From NCBI RefSeq assembly GCF_000306765.2, contig NC_017941.2, positions 1,488,001 through 1,552,000 of the forward strand: 64,000 nt of DNA. The letters run 5' to 3'. Positions 16,919 through 26,284 of the stretch are shown here, one piece after another. A program made the translations under genes and the position numbers. Under the pieces are notes generated by a model, which did no database searches, was not told the origin of the DNA, and was given only the letters and a program-made list of their open reading frames with translations. This DNA comes from Haloferax mediterranei ATCC 33500. Lineage in GTDB: Archaea; Halobacteriota; Halobacteria; Halobacteriales; Haloferacaceae. The stretch's first letter is position 1. Every line of letters begins with the position of its first letter.

Positions 16919-18523
16919 ATGCGCACGCTACTCGTTGGCCTCGACGCGGCCTGTGCGCCGGTCCTCGACCCGCTCTTCGAGGACGGCGCGCTGCCGAATC
17001 TTGCATCTCTCTTCGAGGACGCGGCGACTGGCCCGCTCCGGTCCCAAATCCCTCCATGGACCGCGAGCGCGTGGCCGTCGCTGTACACCGGGAAGAACCC
17101 CGGCAAACACGGAGTGTTTGATTTCCTCGCGTTCGACGGCTACGACTGGGACGTGGTCAATGGCTCGGACGTGAAGGCCCGAACGATGTGGGATTACCTC
17201 GACGAGAACGACCTGTCGAGTGTCGTCGTCAACGCCCCCGTCACGCACCCGCCGCGGCATATCGACGGCGCCGTCGTTCCGGGCTATCTCGCCCCCGACG
17301 AACCCGACTGCCACCCAGAGGGAATCCTCGACGACATCCGCGAGGCAGTCGGCGAGTACCGCGTCTACGCCGAACGCGAGACCGACGAACGCGTCGATGA
17401 CGACGCGAAGTTCCGCGAGTACCTCCGGCTCACAGAACTCCGCGGGGAGACATTCCGCTACCTCGCAGACCGCTTCGACCCCGACTTCGGGTTCGTCCAG
17501 TTCCAGAAGACCGACGCCGTGTTTCACGACTTTCCCGGCGAGTTGGACAAAGCCCGCGAAGTCTACGAAATCGTTGACGAGCAACTCGGCGAGATTCTGT
17601 CGGCCTGCGACCCCGATGTGGTCGTCGTCGCCTCCGACCACGGCATGGGAGAGTACGACGGCCACGAGGTCCGCGTCAACGAGGTCCTTCGACAGGAAGG
17701 CTTTCTGGACACCGCTACCGACGGTCGCGGCGTTCCCTCGTGGTTCCAAATCAAGGACGAACGACTGGTTGACGGCGACGACGAAGCAGACGGCCCGACG
17801 CTTCTCGAACGCCTCGCCGTCGTCGCCGCCAAGGGCGGCCTGACCTACCAACGCGGGAAAGCCATTCTCGACCGCCTCGGTCTCGCCGAGTTCGTCGGGA
17901 AACACGTCCCCGTCAGCGCGGTCTTCGCCGCCAGCGAGAGTGTCTCGTTCGAGTCGTCGAGCGGCTATCTCCGGTCGGGGTCGGAACTCGGCGTTCGACT
18001 GAACGTGGACGGACGCGACCCCGCAGGCGTTATCCCCGAATCGGAGTACGAGTCCGTCAGAGACGACATCATCTCGGTGCTCGACGCGCTGACCGACCCC
18101 GAGGGACGCCCCGTCTTCGACGAGGTCGTTCCACGCGAAACGTACATTCACGGCCCGTACGCGGACGACGCGGTCGATATTCTGTGTGTCCCACGCGACT
18201 TCGAAAACTCGCTTTCGGTCCACGTCGGCGACGCGTTCGGCGCGCCGGAGCCGTGGAATCACAAACCGGACGGCATCGTCGCCGTCGCGGGCGACGGTGT
18301 TGACGCGGACGCTGACCTCTCGGATGCGCACTTGTTCGACGTCGCGCCGACGGTGCTCTCCACGTTCGGTATCGCGCCGGACAAGGAGATGGACGGCACG
18401 ACGCTCCCGGTGGTCGAGGGTGTTACACCGGAATCGTACCCCGAGTTCGAAGTCGAAGCGCGGATGCAGACCGACGACGAGTCGGTCGAAGAACGACTCG
18501 CAGACCTCGGCTACCTCGAATAA
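16919..18523 (+). CDS. Type I phosphodiesterase-like protein 2
   Basis: A 534-residue alkaline-phosphatase-superfamily protein: TLLVGLDAACAPVLDPL with metal Asp, nucleophile Thr in IPPWTASAWPSLYTG, GKNPGKHGVFDFLAFDG, and late ligands in VVASDHGMGEYDGHEV. It is very close in layout to the 12557-14110 gene, suggesting duplication. Start 16919 is preferred over 16901 because the T-rich TTTTTTAC lies about 27 bases upstream. It ends RLADLGYLE. Cytoplasmic; substrate unknown. Confidence 0.85.
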   Translation: MRTLLVGLDAACAPVLDPLFEDGALPNLASLFEDAATGPLRSQIPPWTASAWPSLYTGKNPGKHGVFDFLAFDGYDWDVVNGSDVKARTMWDYLDENDLSSVVVNAPVTHPPRHIDGAVVPGYLAPDEPDCHPEGILDDIREAVGEYRVYAERETDERVDDDAKFREYLRLTELRGETFRYLADRFDPDFGFVQFQKTDAVFHDFPGELDKAREVYEIVDEQLGEILSACDPDVVVVASDHGMGEYDGHEVRVNEVLRQEGFLDTATDGRGVPSWFQIKDERLVDGDDEADGPTLLERLAVVAAKGGLTYQRGKAILDRLGLAEFVGKHVPVSAVFAASESVSFESSSGYLRSGSELGVRLNVDGRDPAGVIPESEYESVRDDIISVLDALTDPEGRPVFDEVVPRETYIHGPYADDAVDILCVPRDFENSLSVHVGDAFGAPEPWNHKPDGIVAVAGDGVDADADLSDAHLFDVAPTVLSTFGIAPDKEMDGTTLPVVEGVTPESYPEFEVEARMQTDDESVEERLADLGYLE

Positions 18524-18639
18524 CCGAGTGAAAGACTGCCACACAAATCACCCGTGAGCGAGGCGGTAACAAACGAACGGAGTGACTGAACCGGTAACGA
18601 CCGAACTATTTTTCATCGACGCACACGCCTCACAGGACG

Positions 18640-20187
18640 ATGATTGTCCTCGGCCTCGACGGTGCCACCTTCTCTCTTATTCGCCCCTGGGCAGAGGCTG
18701 GTGCACTTCCGACGTTCAGCAGATTGCTGGACGAGAGTATCCATGGAGAATTAGAGAGTACAGTCCCCGAAATCACGGTCCCCGCGTGGCCCGCATTCGC
18801 CACTGGACGGGACCCCGAATCGTTCGACATGTACGGCTTTACCCACTTCAACCGCGACACCAACGAACTCGATTTGAGTCACGACGAGTTCGTCCGCGGC
18901 AAGATGTGGGACGCGGTAGACGACCAAGGCGGACGAAGCGTCGTCTTCAACATCCCCGGGTCGTACCCGTGGCAGGCTATCGAAGGCGCGATTATCGCCG
19001 CCGCGCCGGAGTACAAAGAAGAGTATTCCCACCCGCCGGAGAAGTGGGACGAACTCACCGAACTCGTCGATGGGTACAAGCTTCGAAACGACAAGGTTCC
19101 GGGGTCGCTCGACTACGTCGACCTGAGTCTCGAACTCGTCGACAAACGGTTTACCGGCTTCGAGCACTTCATCGAGTCCGAAGACCCCGACCTCGCAGTT
19201 GGCCTGATTCGGGCGACAGACCGCGTTGCTCACCACTACTGGGAGACGGAAGTGTCGGACGACAACGCACTCTTGCAGGTGTACAAGCGAGTTGACGAAC
19301 GTCTCAGCGAGTTCCTCGAAAGGCACGATGACGAAGATATCGTCATCATGAGCGACCACGGCTTCGAGAAAGTCACCGGCAAATTCATGCCGAACAAGGT
19401 ACTCGCCGACGAGGGATTCGTCCACCTGACGGACTCCGGAGACAGCACGAAAGCGGCGCTCGGGAGACTGAAAGACGTCGCTAGCACCGTTCTGGGTAAG
19501 GTTGGTCTCCTGTCGTTCGCCCGGAAGATGGTCTCTGAGGAGTTCGTAAACGACCTCCCGTCGGGCGACGCGCTCAGCCTCAACAATGCCATCAACCTCG
19601 GTCGAATCGACTTCGACCGAACCAGGGCCATTGCCGACATCGGGCAGAAGACGACGCTCGTGTACGCGCTCTCGGACGACGAATCGGAGATTCAGACGAT
19701 TTGTGACGAAGCGAAAGCGGCGCTCCACCGGGGCGCGACCGATGCCGGTCTCGACGTCTCGTTCAAACGTCTCGAACGCGGTGGTCCCCACACGCCCGAC
19801 CTCGCGATGATAATCGAGACACCGGAAATCCACGCCTCGTCTCGACTCGATGCCGACTCGACGCTCGTCGAGGTAGATACGAGCGGGCACGCCCGCGATG
19901 GGATTTTCTTCGCCACGGGTCCGTCGTTCGAGACGGGAACTATCGAAGGTGCACACATCACGGACGTCGCGCCGACGATTCTCCACACCCTCGGCTACGA
20001 GATTCCAGAACTCACGACCGGAACGGTCCTCGACGTGTTCACATCCGATTCCGAACCCGCCGGTCGGTCGCCGGAATATTACGACTTCACTGGGTCCGAT
20101 GCCGTGACCGGCGGCGGCCTGTCGGGTGACGAAGAAGGAGAAGACGAGGTGAAAGATAGGCTCCGTGAACTCGGGTATCTCGAATGA
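18640..20187 (+). CDS. Type I phosphodiesterase-like protein 3
   Basis: A 515-residue paralogue: MIVLGLDGATFSLIRPW, nucleophile Thr in VPEITVPAWPAFATG, VGLIRATDRVAHHYWE and IVIMSDHGFEKVTG. It carries an acidic low-complexity linker before the terminal LRELGYLE. The TATA-like CTATTTTTC near 18605 lies about 33 bases upstream. Its stop overlaps the flippase start by 4 bases (ATGA), so the two are probably co-translated, which ties this enzyme to handling of the lipid-linked glycan. Confidence 0.85.
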   Translation: MIVLGLDGATFSLIRPWAEAGALPTFSRLLDESIHGELESTVPEITVPAWPAFATGRDPESFDMYGFTHFNRDTNELDLSHDEFVRGKMWDAVDDQGGRSVVFNIPGSYPWQAIEGAIIAAAPEYKEEYSHPPEKWDELTELVDGYKLRNDKVPGSLDYVDLSLELVDKRFTGFEHFIESEDPDLAVGLIRATDRVAHHYWETEVSDDNALLQVYKRVDERLSEFLERHDDEDIVIMSDHGFEKVTGKFMPNKVLADEGFVHLTDSGDSTKAALGRLKDVASTVLGKVGLLSFARKMVSEEFVNDLPSGDALSLNNAINLGRIDFDRTRAIADIGQKTTLVYALSDDESEIQTICDEAKAALHRGATDAGLDVSFKRLERGGPHTPDLAMIIETPEIHASSRLDADSTLVEVDTSGHARDGIFFATGPSFETGTIEGAHITDVAPTILHTLGYEIPELTTGTVLDVFTSDSEPAGRSPEYYDFTGSDAVTGGGLSGDEEGEDEVKDRLRELGYLE

Positions 20188-21647
20188 AAGTCGGTGCCGA
20201 GGTTTCCAAGCGGTTCATCACCAATGTCCTCGGCACACTCGCCGGTTTTCTCGGAACCATCTACTTCGCCCGCGTACTCGGTGCCGAGGGTATCGGGGTG
20301 TTTGCCATCTTCCAGAGCATCCAAATGCTCATGGGGGCCACCTTCGGGTTCGGCATCTTCGTCACGGTCACGAAGTTCGTCAGCGGGAGCGACGACGAGG
20401 CGCGCCACTTTACCGCCGCGCTGTTCATCGTCGCCCTCGGCGGCCTGCTTTCGGCGGTGGTGTCGGTGCTGTTCCGCGCCCCGATAAACGAGACGTTAGG
20501 CGTTGACGCCGCGTTGTTACTCCCGTTGGGCGTCGTCAGTTGGAGTCTGTTCAGAGTGACCGGCGCGTTTCTCGAAGGAAAAGGTCGCGTCGCACTGAGC
20601 GGGATGCTAGAGAACGGGCGGTACGTCGCTATCGTCGGTCTCCAGACAGTCTTCGTCGTTGCCGGGTTCGAAGTCCTTGGTCTCCTGTGGGGACTGATTC
20701 TCGGCCAACTACTCACGTTCGTCGTCGCGTACTTCGGCTTCGCACGGGTTCGTCCCGCGCTCCCGACACGCGAGACCCTCTGGACGTTCGTGTCGTTCTC
20801 CAAGAACACCTATATCCAGTCGCTCGCGGGCCAGTTCTTCAAGCAGGCGGACTACATCGTCATCGGTCGGTTCCTCGGCCCGGGTGCGGCGGGTATCTAC
20901 CGCGTCTCGTTTACTATCTCCGAGTCGTCGATGCTGTTTTCGGCCGCTCTTTCGAAGGTGTCGTTCCCCGAGTTCTCCAGACTCACATCCGAAGAGCGAC
21001 ACGAACAGATTCAGCGACTCTTCGACCGTGTCGTTGCCTACAGCGGCGTGTTCTCGATTCCGCTCATCGCAGGGGCGCTGGTGGTCGGAAACGACCTTCT
21101 ACGAACGGTCTATCAGATTACCCCGGGAACGGTTGGCATCCCGTTCGTCGGTGAGATAGGTCTCGCGAGCGCGCTCATTGCGACGCTCGCGCTGGCAAAC
21201 CTGTTCAACGGCTACCGCGGGACGCTCGACAGTTACTTCTTGGGCATCGACAAGCCGCGACCGGTCGTCCTCGGGAGCCTCGCGCTCATCGGAACGTACG
21301 TCGTCCTCGTCTACCCGCTCACGATTCGATTCGGTGCGCTTGGTCTCGGGTGGACGACGGCCGTTAGTTTCCTTGCGTGCGTGGGCGTGCTGTCAAGCAC
21401 GTTAAACTATCGTCCGTCCGTCTCGTCGCTGACCGACGTCGGGGCACAGTTATTCGCCGCAGGAGCCATGTATCTCGCAACCGCGGCGCTGACGGCCGTT
21501 CTCGGTGGTGCGTCGGGCGTGCTCCGGCTCACAACCGTGATTCTGACGGGGGCGGGCGTCTATTTCGCGCTTCTCGTCGTGTCGAGTTCGAGCATCCGAA
21601 ACGACGTGTTCTGGATTGCAAAGGACCTCTACGAGGGCCGTACCTGA
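20184..21647 (+). CDS. Wzx/AglR-type polysaccharide flippase
   Basis: A 487-residue integral membrane protein of the MATE/polysaccharide-transporter superfamily with about 12-14 hydrophobic helices. It starts KVGAEVSKRFITNVLGTLAGF and has the characteristic GAEGIGVFAIFQSI and IGRFLGPGAAGIYRVSFTI segments. The expected role is translocating the assembled dolichol-phosphate-linked glycan, as proposed for AglR in H. volcanii. It overlaps the preceding gene by 4 bases and stands 65 bases before aglB. Confidence 0.88.
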   Translation: MKVGAEVSKRFITNVLGTLAGFLGTIYFARVLGAEGIGVFAIFQSIQMLMGATFGFGIFVTVTKFVSGSDDEARHFTAALFIVALGGLLSAVVSVLFRAPINETLGVDAALLLPLGVVSWSLFRVTGAFLEGKGRVALSGMLENGRYVAIVGLQTVFVVAGFEVLGLLWGLILGQLLTFVVAYFGFARVRPALPTRETLWTFVSFSKNTYIQSLAGQFFKQADYIVIGRFLGPGAAGIYRVSFTISESSMLFSAALSKVSFPEFSRLTSEERHEQIQRLFDRVVAYSGVFSIPLIAGALVVGNDLLRTVYQITPGTVGIPFVGEIGLASALIATLALANLFNGYRGTLDSYFLGIDKPRPVVLGSLALIGTYVVLVYPLTIRFGALGLGWTTAVSFLACVGVLSSTLNYRPSVSSLTDVGAQLFAAGAMYLATAALTAVLGGASGVLRLTTVILTGAGVYFALLVVSSSSIRNDVFWIAKDLYEGRT

Positions 21648-21712
21648 GTTATCGTCCGACGCAAGGGTCTCTATCATAAGGCTTATGCGCGTTTTCCCAG
21701 TCCATCGAAGCG

Positions 21713-24700
21713 ATGAGCGCAGACACTGAGCGCATCGAGGACTCCGGCTCAAAGTCGGTCCTCGAACTCGCCAAAGACTGGTATCACGTTCCCGCCCTCC
21801 TCGTGATACTGGTCGGTATGTTGACCCTTCGTCTTCGGTCGTACAGTAACTTCATCAGAGGTGGTGAAGTCCTCTTCTCAGGAAACGACGCTTGGTATCA
21901 CCTTCGCGAGGTGACGTACACGGTCCAAAACTGGCCATCGACGATGCCGTTCGACCCGTGGACGTACTTCCCGTTCGGGACGAGTGTCGGACAGTTCGGG
22001 ACGATTTACGACCAAATCATCGCAACCGCAGCCCTCGTCGTCGGTCTCGGGAGTCCATCCCCTGACCTCGTCGCGAAGACGCTGCTCGTTGCACCGGCAG
22101 TCTTCGGTACGCTGGTCGCCATCCCGACGTTCCTGATTGGACGCCGTCTCGGCGGCCGCACCGGCGGTCTCTTCGGCGTTCTCATTCTGGCGCTGCTTCC
22201 GGGGACGTTCCTCCGGCGTGGTCTCGTCGGCTTCGCGGACCACAACATCGCAGAGCCGTTCTTCCAGGGCTTCGCCGTCGTGACGGTCATGATTGCCCTC
22301 ACAGTTGCGAACCGCGAGAAGCCGGTCTGGGAACTCGTCGCCGCCCGCGACTTCGATGCCCTCCGTTCGACACTGATTTGGTCGGCACTCGCAGGCGTCG
22401 CCATGGCTATCTATATGTGGTCGTGGCCGCCGGGTGTGCTCCTCGTCGGTATCTTCGGTCTCTTCTTGGTCCTGCAGATGGTCGCGGACTACGTCCGCGG
22501 CCGGTCTCCGGAACACGTCGCGTTCGTCGGTGCGGTTTCGCTCGGCGTGACGGGACTCTTGATGTTCGTCCCGCTGCACGAGATGTCCTTCAGCGCGACG
22601 AGCTTCAGTCTGCTCCAGCCTGTCGTGTCGTTCGTCATCGCACTGGGCGCTGTCTTCCTCGCCGCACTGGCTCGCTTCTGGGAGAACAACGACGTTGACG
22701 ACCGCGGCTACCCAGTCGCCGTCGGCGGACTGGCGGTCGCCGGTATCGTCCTGATTTCCGTCGTCCTCCCCGACGCATTCAACAGCATCGCGCGGAACTT
22801 CCTCCGCACCGTCGGTTTCAGCGCCGGTGCGGCGACGCGAACTATCGGTGAGGCACAGCCGTTCCTCTCATCGAGCACGCTACAACGGACGGGTATGACG
22901 GCAGCCGAACGCATCATGTCCGAGTACGGGTTCACGTTCTTCACCGGACTTGTCGGTGCGATTTGGCTCGTCGGCAAACCGCTCGTCAGTGAGGGCGATA
23001 CCCGCAAGGTCGGATACGTCTTCGGTAGTCTGGCAGTCATCGGACTCATCTTCTTGGCTCCGGCTATCCCCGCCGGAATCGGCGGACTCGTCGGTATCGA
23101 TTCCGCACTCATTAGCCTCGCCATCGTCACGGCGATTATCGTCGGTGCGGTGCTGCAGGCAGACTACGAGAGCGAACATCTCTTCGTTCTCGTCTGGGCG
23201 GCCATCATCACGTCCGCCGCCTTCACGCAGGTTCGTTTCAACTACTACCTCGCAGTCGTGGTTGCGGTGATGAACGCGTACCTGCTCCGCGAGATTCTCT
23301 CGTTCGATGTCATCGGCCTCGCCGATGTGGACCGCCTCGAAAACGTCTCTCTCGGAACGGTCGCTGTCGTTGCGGTTGCGCTGCTCCTCATCCTCACGCC
23401 GGTTCTCATGGTTCCGATTCAACTCGGGAACGCCGGAACCAGCAGTAACGCACTGGAGTCGGCGCGGAGTGGCCCCGGCGGGGTTACGCAGTGGCAGAGC
23501 ACCTTCGATTGGATGCAGAACAACACCCCCGAAGAGGGTGAGTTCGGCGGCGCATCCAACGAGATGGAGTACTACGGAACGTACAAGGCGACGAACGACT
23601 TCGAGTACGCGGACGGAACCTACGGCGTCATGTCGTGGTGGGACTACGGTCACTGGATTACGGTCCTCGGTGAGCGAATCCCGAACGCCAACCCGTTCCA
23701 GCAGGGCGCAAAGGAGGCGGCGAACTTCCTCCTCGCGCCGAACGAAACGCAGGCATCCAACGTCCTCGCAGAACAGAGCGAGGAGGGTAACGAGACCCGC
23801 TACGTGATGGTCGACTGGCAGATGGCCTCGACCGACTCGAAGTTCGGTGCACCCACCATCTTCTACAACAAGCAGAACGTCAGCTCGAGCGACTTCTACA
23901 GCGCGTACTACGGTCTCCAGCGGCAAGACGGACAGGAGCGACTTGTCTCCTCGACGACTCTCAAAGACCAGCGCTACTACGAGAGCCTGATGGTGCGCCT
24001 CTACGAGTACCACGGGAGCGCCCGCAACCCATCGCCAATCGTTGTCGACTGGGAAGAGCGTACCTCTCGGGATGGGTCTACCACGTTCAAGGTGACGCCG
24101 TCGGACAACAAGCCGGTTAAGTCGTTCAGGACTATGGACGCCGCAAAGGCGTACGTCGCAAACGACACGACCTCCCAGATTGGCGGTCTCGGTGCGTTCC
24201 CTGAGGAACGCGTCGCCGCCCTCGAACACTACCGTCTGGTGAAGTCGTCGAACAGTACGGCGCTACGCTCTCAGTCGTACTACAACTCGATTGCCAGCGC
24301 GGGCAGAACCTACGGCATCCAGCCACGGGCACTCCTCGGAAACAACCCCGCGTGGGTCAAGACGTTCGAGCGTGTCCCCGGTGCAACGGTCGAAGGCGAC
24401 GGTGCCCCGGCCAACGCGACGGTGACTGCACGTGTCGAGATGCGCGACCCCGTCTCGGGGACGACGTTCAACTACACGCAGCAGGCGCAGACCGACGCGA
24501 ACGGTGAGTTCACCATGACGCTGCCGTACTCCACGACGGGCTACGACGACTACGGTCCGGACAACGGGTACACGAACGTCAGCGTCCGTGCAGTGGACGA
24601 CTACACCTTCACCGGACCCACGTCGTTCGAAGGGAACAACACCTTCGTCACCTACCAAGCAACGAACGTCTCCGTCGAGGAAGGCCTCGTCAACGGTGCT

Positions 24701-24856
24701 GAAGACGGCACCGTACAGGTCTCCCTCGAACAGACCGAACAGGAGATTACGCTGAACGAGTCGTCCTCGGACGATTCGAGTTCGGACGACGCAGAAACGA
24801 ACGAGTCGACGTCCGCGTCCATCGACGCCGGTTCGGTTCCGGCTGTCGCCGCGTAA
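21713..24856 (+). CDS. aglB: AglB: archaeal oligosaccharyltransferase (STT3 family)
   Basis: Transfers the lipid-linked glycan to Asn in N-X-S/T sequons on the outer face of the membrane. The first acidic motif is GNDAWYHL (about 56), a second conserved FADHNIAEPFF is near 175, and the signature WWDYG is near 641 in MSWWDYGHWITV. The first 590 residues hold multiple membrane helices; the rest is an extracytoplasmic domain ending in a Ser/Asp-rich tail. The length of 1047 residues fits haloarchaeal AglB. A TATA-like CTTATGCG lies about 29 bases upstream and a T-run follows the gene. Confidence 0.97.
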   Translation: MSADTERIEDSGSKSVLELAKDWYHVPALLVILVGMLTLRLRSYSNFIRGGEVLFSGNDAWYHLREVTYTVQNWPSTMPFDPWTYFPFGTSVGQFGTIYDQIIATAALVVGLGSPSPDLVAKTLLVAPAVFGTLVAIPTFLIGRRLGGRTGGLFGVLILALLPGTFLRRGLVGFADHNIAEPFFQGFAVVTVMIALTVANREKPVWELVAARDFDALRSTLIWSALAGVAMAIYMWSWPPGVLLVGIFGLFLVLQMVADYVRGRSPEHVAFVGAVSLGVTGLLMFVPLHEMSFSATSFSLLQPVVSFVIALGAVFLAALARFWENNDVDDRGYPVAVGGLAVAGIVLISVVLPDAFNSIARNFLRTVGFSAGAATRTIGEAQPFLSSSTLQRTGMTAAERIMSEYGFTFFTGLVGAIWLVGKPLVSEGDTRKVGYVFGSLAVIGLIFLAPAIPAGIGGLVGIDSALISLAIVTAIIVGAVLQADYESEHLFVLVWAAIITSAAFTQVRFNYYLAVVVAVMNAYLLREILSFDVIGLADVDRLENVSLGTVAVVAVALLLILTPVLMVPIQLGNAGTSSNALESARSGPGGVTQWQSTFDWMQNNTPEEGEFGGASNEMEYYGTYKATNDFEYADGTYGVMSWWDYGHWITVLGERIPNANPFQQGAKEAANFLLAPNETQASNVLAEQSEEGNETRYVMVDWQMASTDSKFGAPTIFYNKQNVSSSDFYSAYYGLQRQDGQERLVSSTTLKDQRYYESLMVRLYEYHGSARNPSPIVVDWEERTSRDGSTTFKVTPSDNKPVKSFRTMDAAKAYVANDTTSQIGGLGAFPEERVAALEHYRLVKSSNSTALRSQSYYNSIASAGRTYGIQPRALLGNNPAWVKTFERVPGATVEGDGAPANATVTARVEMRDPVSGTTFNYTQQAQTDANGEFTMTLPYSTTGYDDYGPDNGYTNVSVRAVDDYTFTGPTSFEGNNTFVTYQATNVSVEEGLVNGAEDGTVQVSLEQTEQEITLNESSSDDSSSDDAETNESTSASIDAGSVPAVAA

Positions 24857-24880
24857 AGGCCGGACGAAGACGACTCGACC

Positions 24881-24890
24881 ATTTTTTCGC
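24881..24890 (+). terminator. T-run downstream of aglB
   Basis: ATTTTTTCGC lies 25 bases after the aglB stop, consistent with the T-rich terminators of archaea. It separates aglB from the DUF368 gene, which may have its own promoter. Confidence 0.4.
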
Positions 24891-24949
24891 AGTCTCACTT
24901 CGGATAACGGTGGACTGATATTCTTCGCCGAAGAGAAGTTGACAACGAA

Positions 24950-25918
24950 ATGTCGAAGCACTCTGACGAGCGTCCTGCTCTCTTTTCGTGGCTCGTCGTC
25001 TATCTAAAAGGTGTCAGTATGGGAGCCGCAGACGCCGTTCCCGGCGTCTCTGGCGGTACCATCGCGCTCATTACCGGCATCTACGAGCGGCTGATTGGTG
25101 CCGTGACGTCTATCACACCAGGGCGAATTAAGCGAGTACTCGCCGGTGTCGTCCCCGGGAACCGAGACGATGCGATTGCGGCGATGCGCGAGGTCGACAT
25201 CGGGTTCCTCCTTACCCTCGGTGCGGGTATCGCAACCGCCATCGTCACTATCATGCGGGTCCTCGAAATCGCCATCGAGCAACAGCCGGTGCCGACGTTC
25301 GGGTTCTTCTTCGGCCTCATCGCGGCGTCGGCGGTCGTCCTGTACGCGCAAGTCTCCCTCGACGGGCCGCGTCAAATCACGGCCGCAGTAGCCGGATTCA
25401 CCGTCGCGTTCGTTGCTTCGGGTACCGCCGGAAACGCGTTCGGCCACTCGCTTCCCGCGATAGCAATCGCCGGAGCCATCGCCGTCAGCGCGATGATTCT
25501 TCCCGGCGTCTCCGGGTCGCTCATCCTGTTGATTCTCGGCCAGTACAAGTACATGAACGGGATGCTCAACTCGTTCATCGACAGCCTCATCAACGTCGTC
25601 AACGGCGGTTCGGTCTCTACCGTCGTCGAATCGGGTACCGTCGTCGCCACGTTCATGACCGGCGCGGTCGTCGGCCTGTTCACCATCGCACACGCCGTCC
25701 GCTGGGCCCTCGAACACTACCGCCGTGCAACCCTCGCGTTCCTCGTGAGTCTCATCGTCGGTGCGCTCCGCGCACCCGTCGTAAAAAGTACCGAAGAACT
25801 CACCAAGTCGGGGCAATCCTGGACGACAGAACTCTTCATCCTCTTCGCCGTTTCAGCGGTTGTCGGGGCGGCGTTCGTGCTCATCGTCGACCACTACACG
25901 GACGCCATCGAGTCATAG
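24950..25918 (+). CDS. DUF368 membrane protein, candidate polyprenyl-phosphate recycling translocase
   Basis: A 322-residue polytopic membrane protein with the two-fold DUF368 signature: GAADAVPGVSGGTIAL (about 25-40) and a second copy MILPGVSGSLILLILG (about 180-197). Bacterial DUF368 proteins were recently assigned to undecaprenyl-phosphate translocation across the membrane (PopT family). Placement directly after aglB suggests an equivalent role, returning dolichol phosphate to the cytoplasmic face once AglB has used the glycan. The archaeal function is inferred. Confidence 0.88.
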   Translation: MSKHSDERPALFSWLVVYLKGVSMGAADAVPGVSGGTIALITGIYERLIGAVTSITPGRIKRVLAGVVPGNRDDAIAAMREVDIGFLLTLGAGIATAIVTIMRVLEIAIEQQPVPTFGFFFGLIAASAVVLYAQVSLDGPRQITAAVAGFTVAFVASGTAGNAFGHSLPAIAIAGAIAVSAMILPGVSGSLILLILGQYKYMNGMLNSFIDSLINVVNGGSVSTVVESGTVVATFMTGAVVGLFTIAHAVRWALEHYRRATLAFLVSLIVGALRAPVVKSTEELTKSGQSWTTELFILFAVSAVVGAAFVLIVDHYTDAIES

Positions 25919-25984
25919 AACGTCGAAACAGCTGAAAACGTGGTTCGAGAAGGCAGGCCCACGTCACTCGTGGACTATAACTCC

Positions 25985-26140
25985 TCACTCGCGCGCGACG
26001 GCGATATTCCGGACAGAACCACCACAATTGGGGCACATCGGCAGGTGCGTCTCACTGACCGTTCGTGTCCGGCACGAACGGCACTCGTAGTAGCCCTCTG
26101 TCGCGTGATAGTCGTCTATCACTGAATTATGCACTGGCAT
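25985..26140 (-). CDS. Small zinc-ribbon protein (rubrerythrin-like domain)
   Basis: A 51-residue protein with two Cys pairs: YYECRSCRTRT and MCPNCGGSVRNIAV, a typical zinc ribbon. Start 26140 (MPVHNSVIDDYH) is supported by TTTACAAA about 28 bases upstream; the longer frame from 26188 would run through that promoter. Haloarchaea carry many such CPxCG proteins, most of unknown role. Confidence 0.8.
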   Translation of the reverse strand: MPVHNSVIDDYHATEGYYECRSCRTRTVSETHLPMCPNCGGSVRNIAVARE

Positions 26141-26284
26141 GTCAATGGATAACATACCACAGTTTGTAAATGTTTCCCTGAAACACACAATATTAGTTTA
26201 TAATCCAAAACCATACCAACTATTCCCGTATATAAGTTGGCTAATAACCTACTGAAAGACCATACTTTAATATTATTGGGTCAT

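Noticed and set aside
16928..18544. 538-codon minus-strand frame
   Set aside because: Mirror of the phosphodiesterase-like gene at 16919-18523, which carries catalytic motifs and a promoter.
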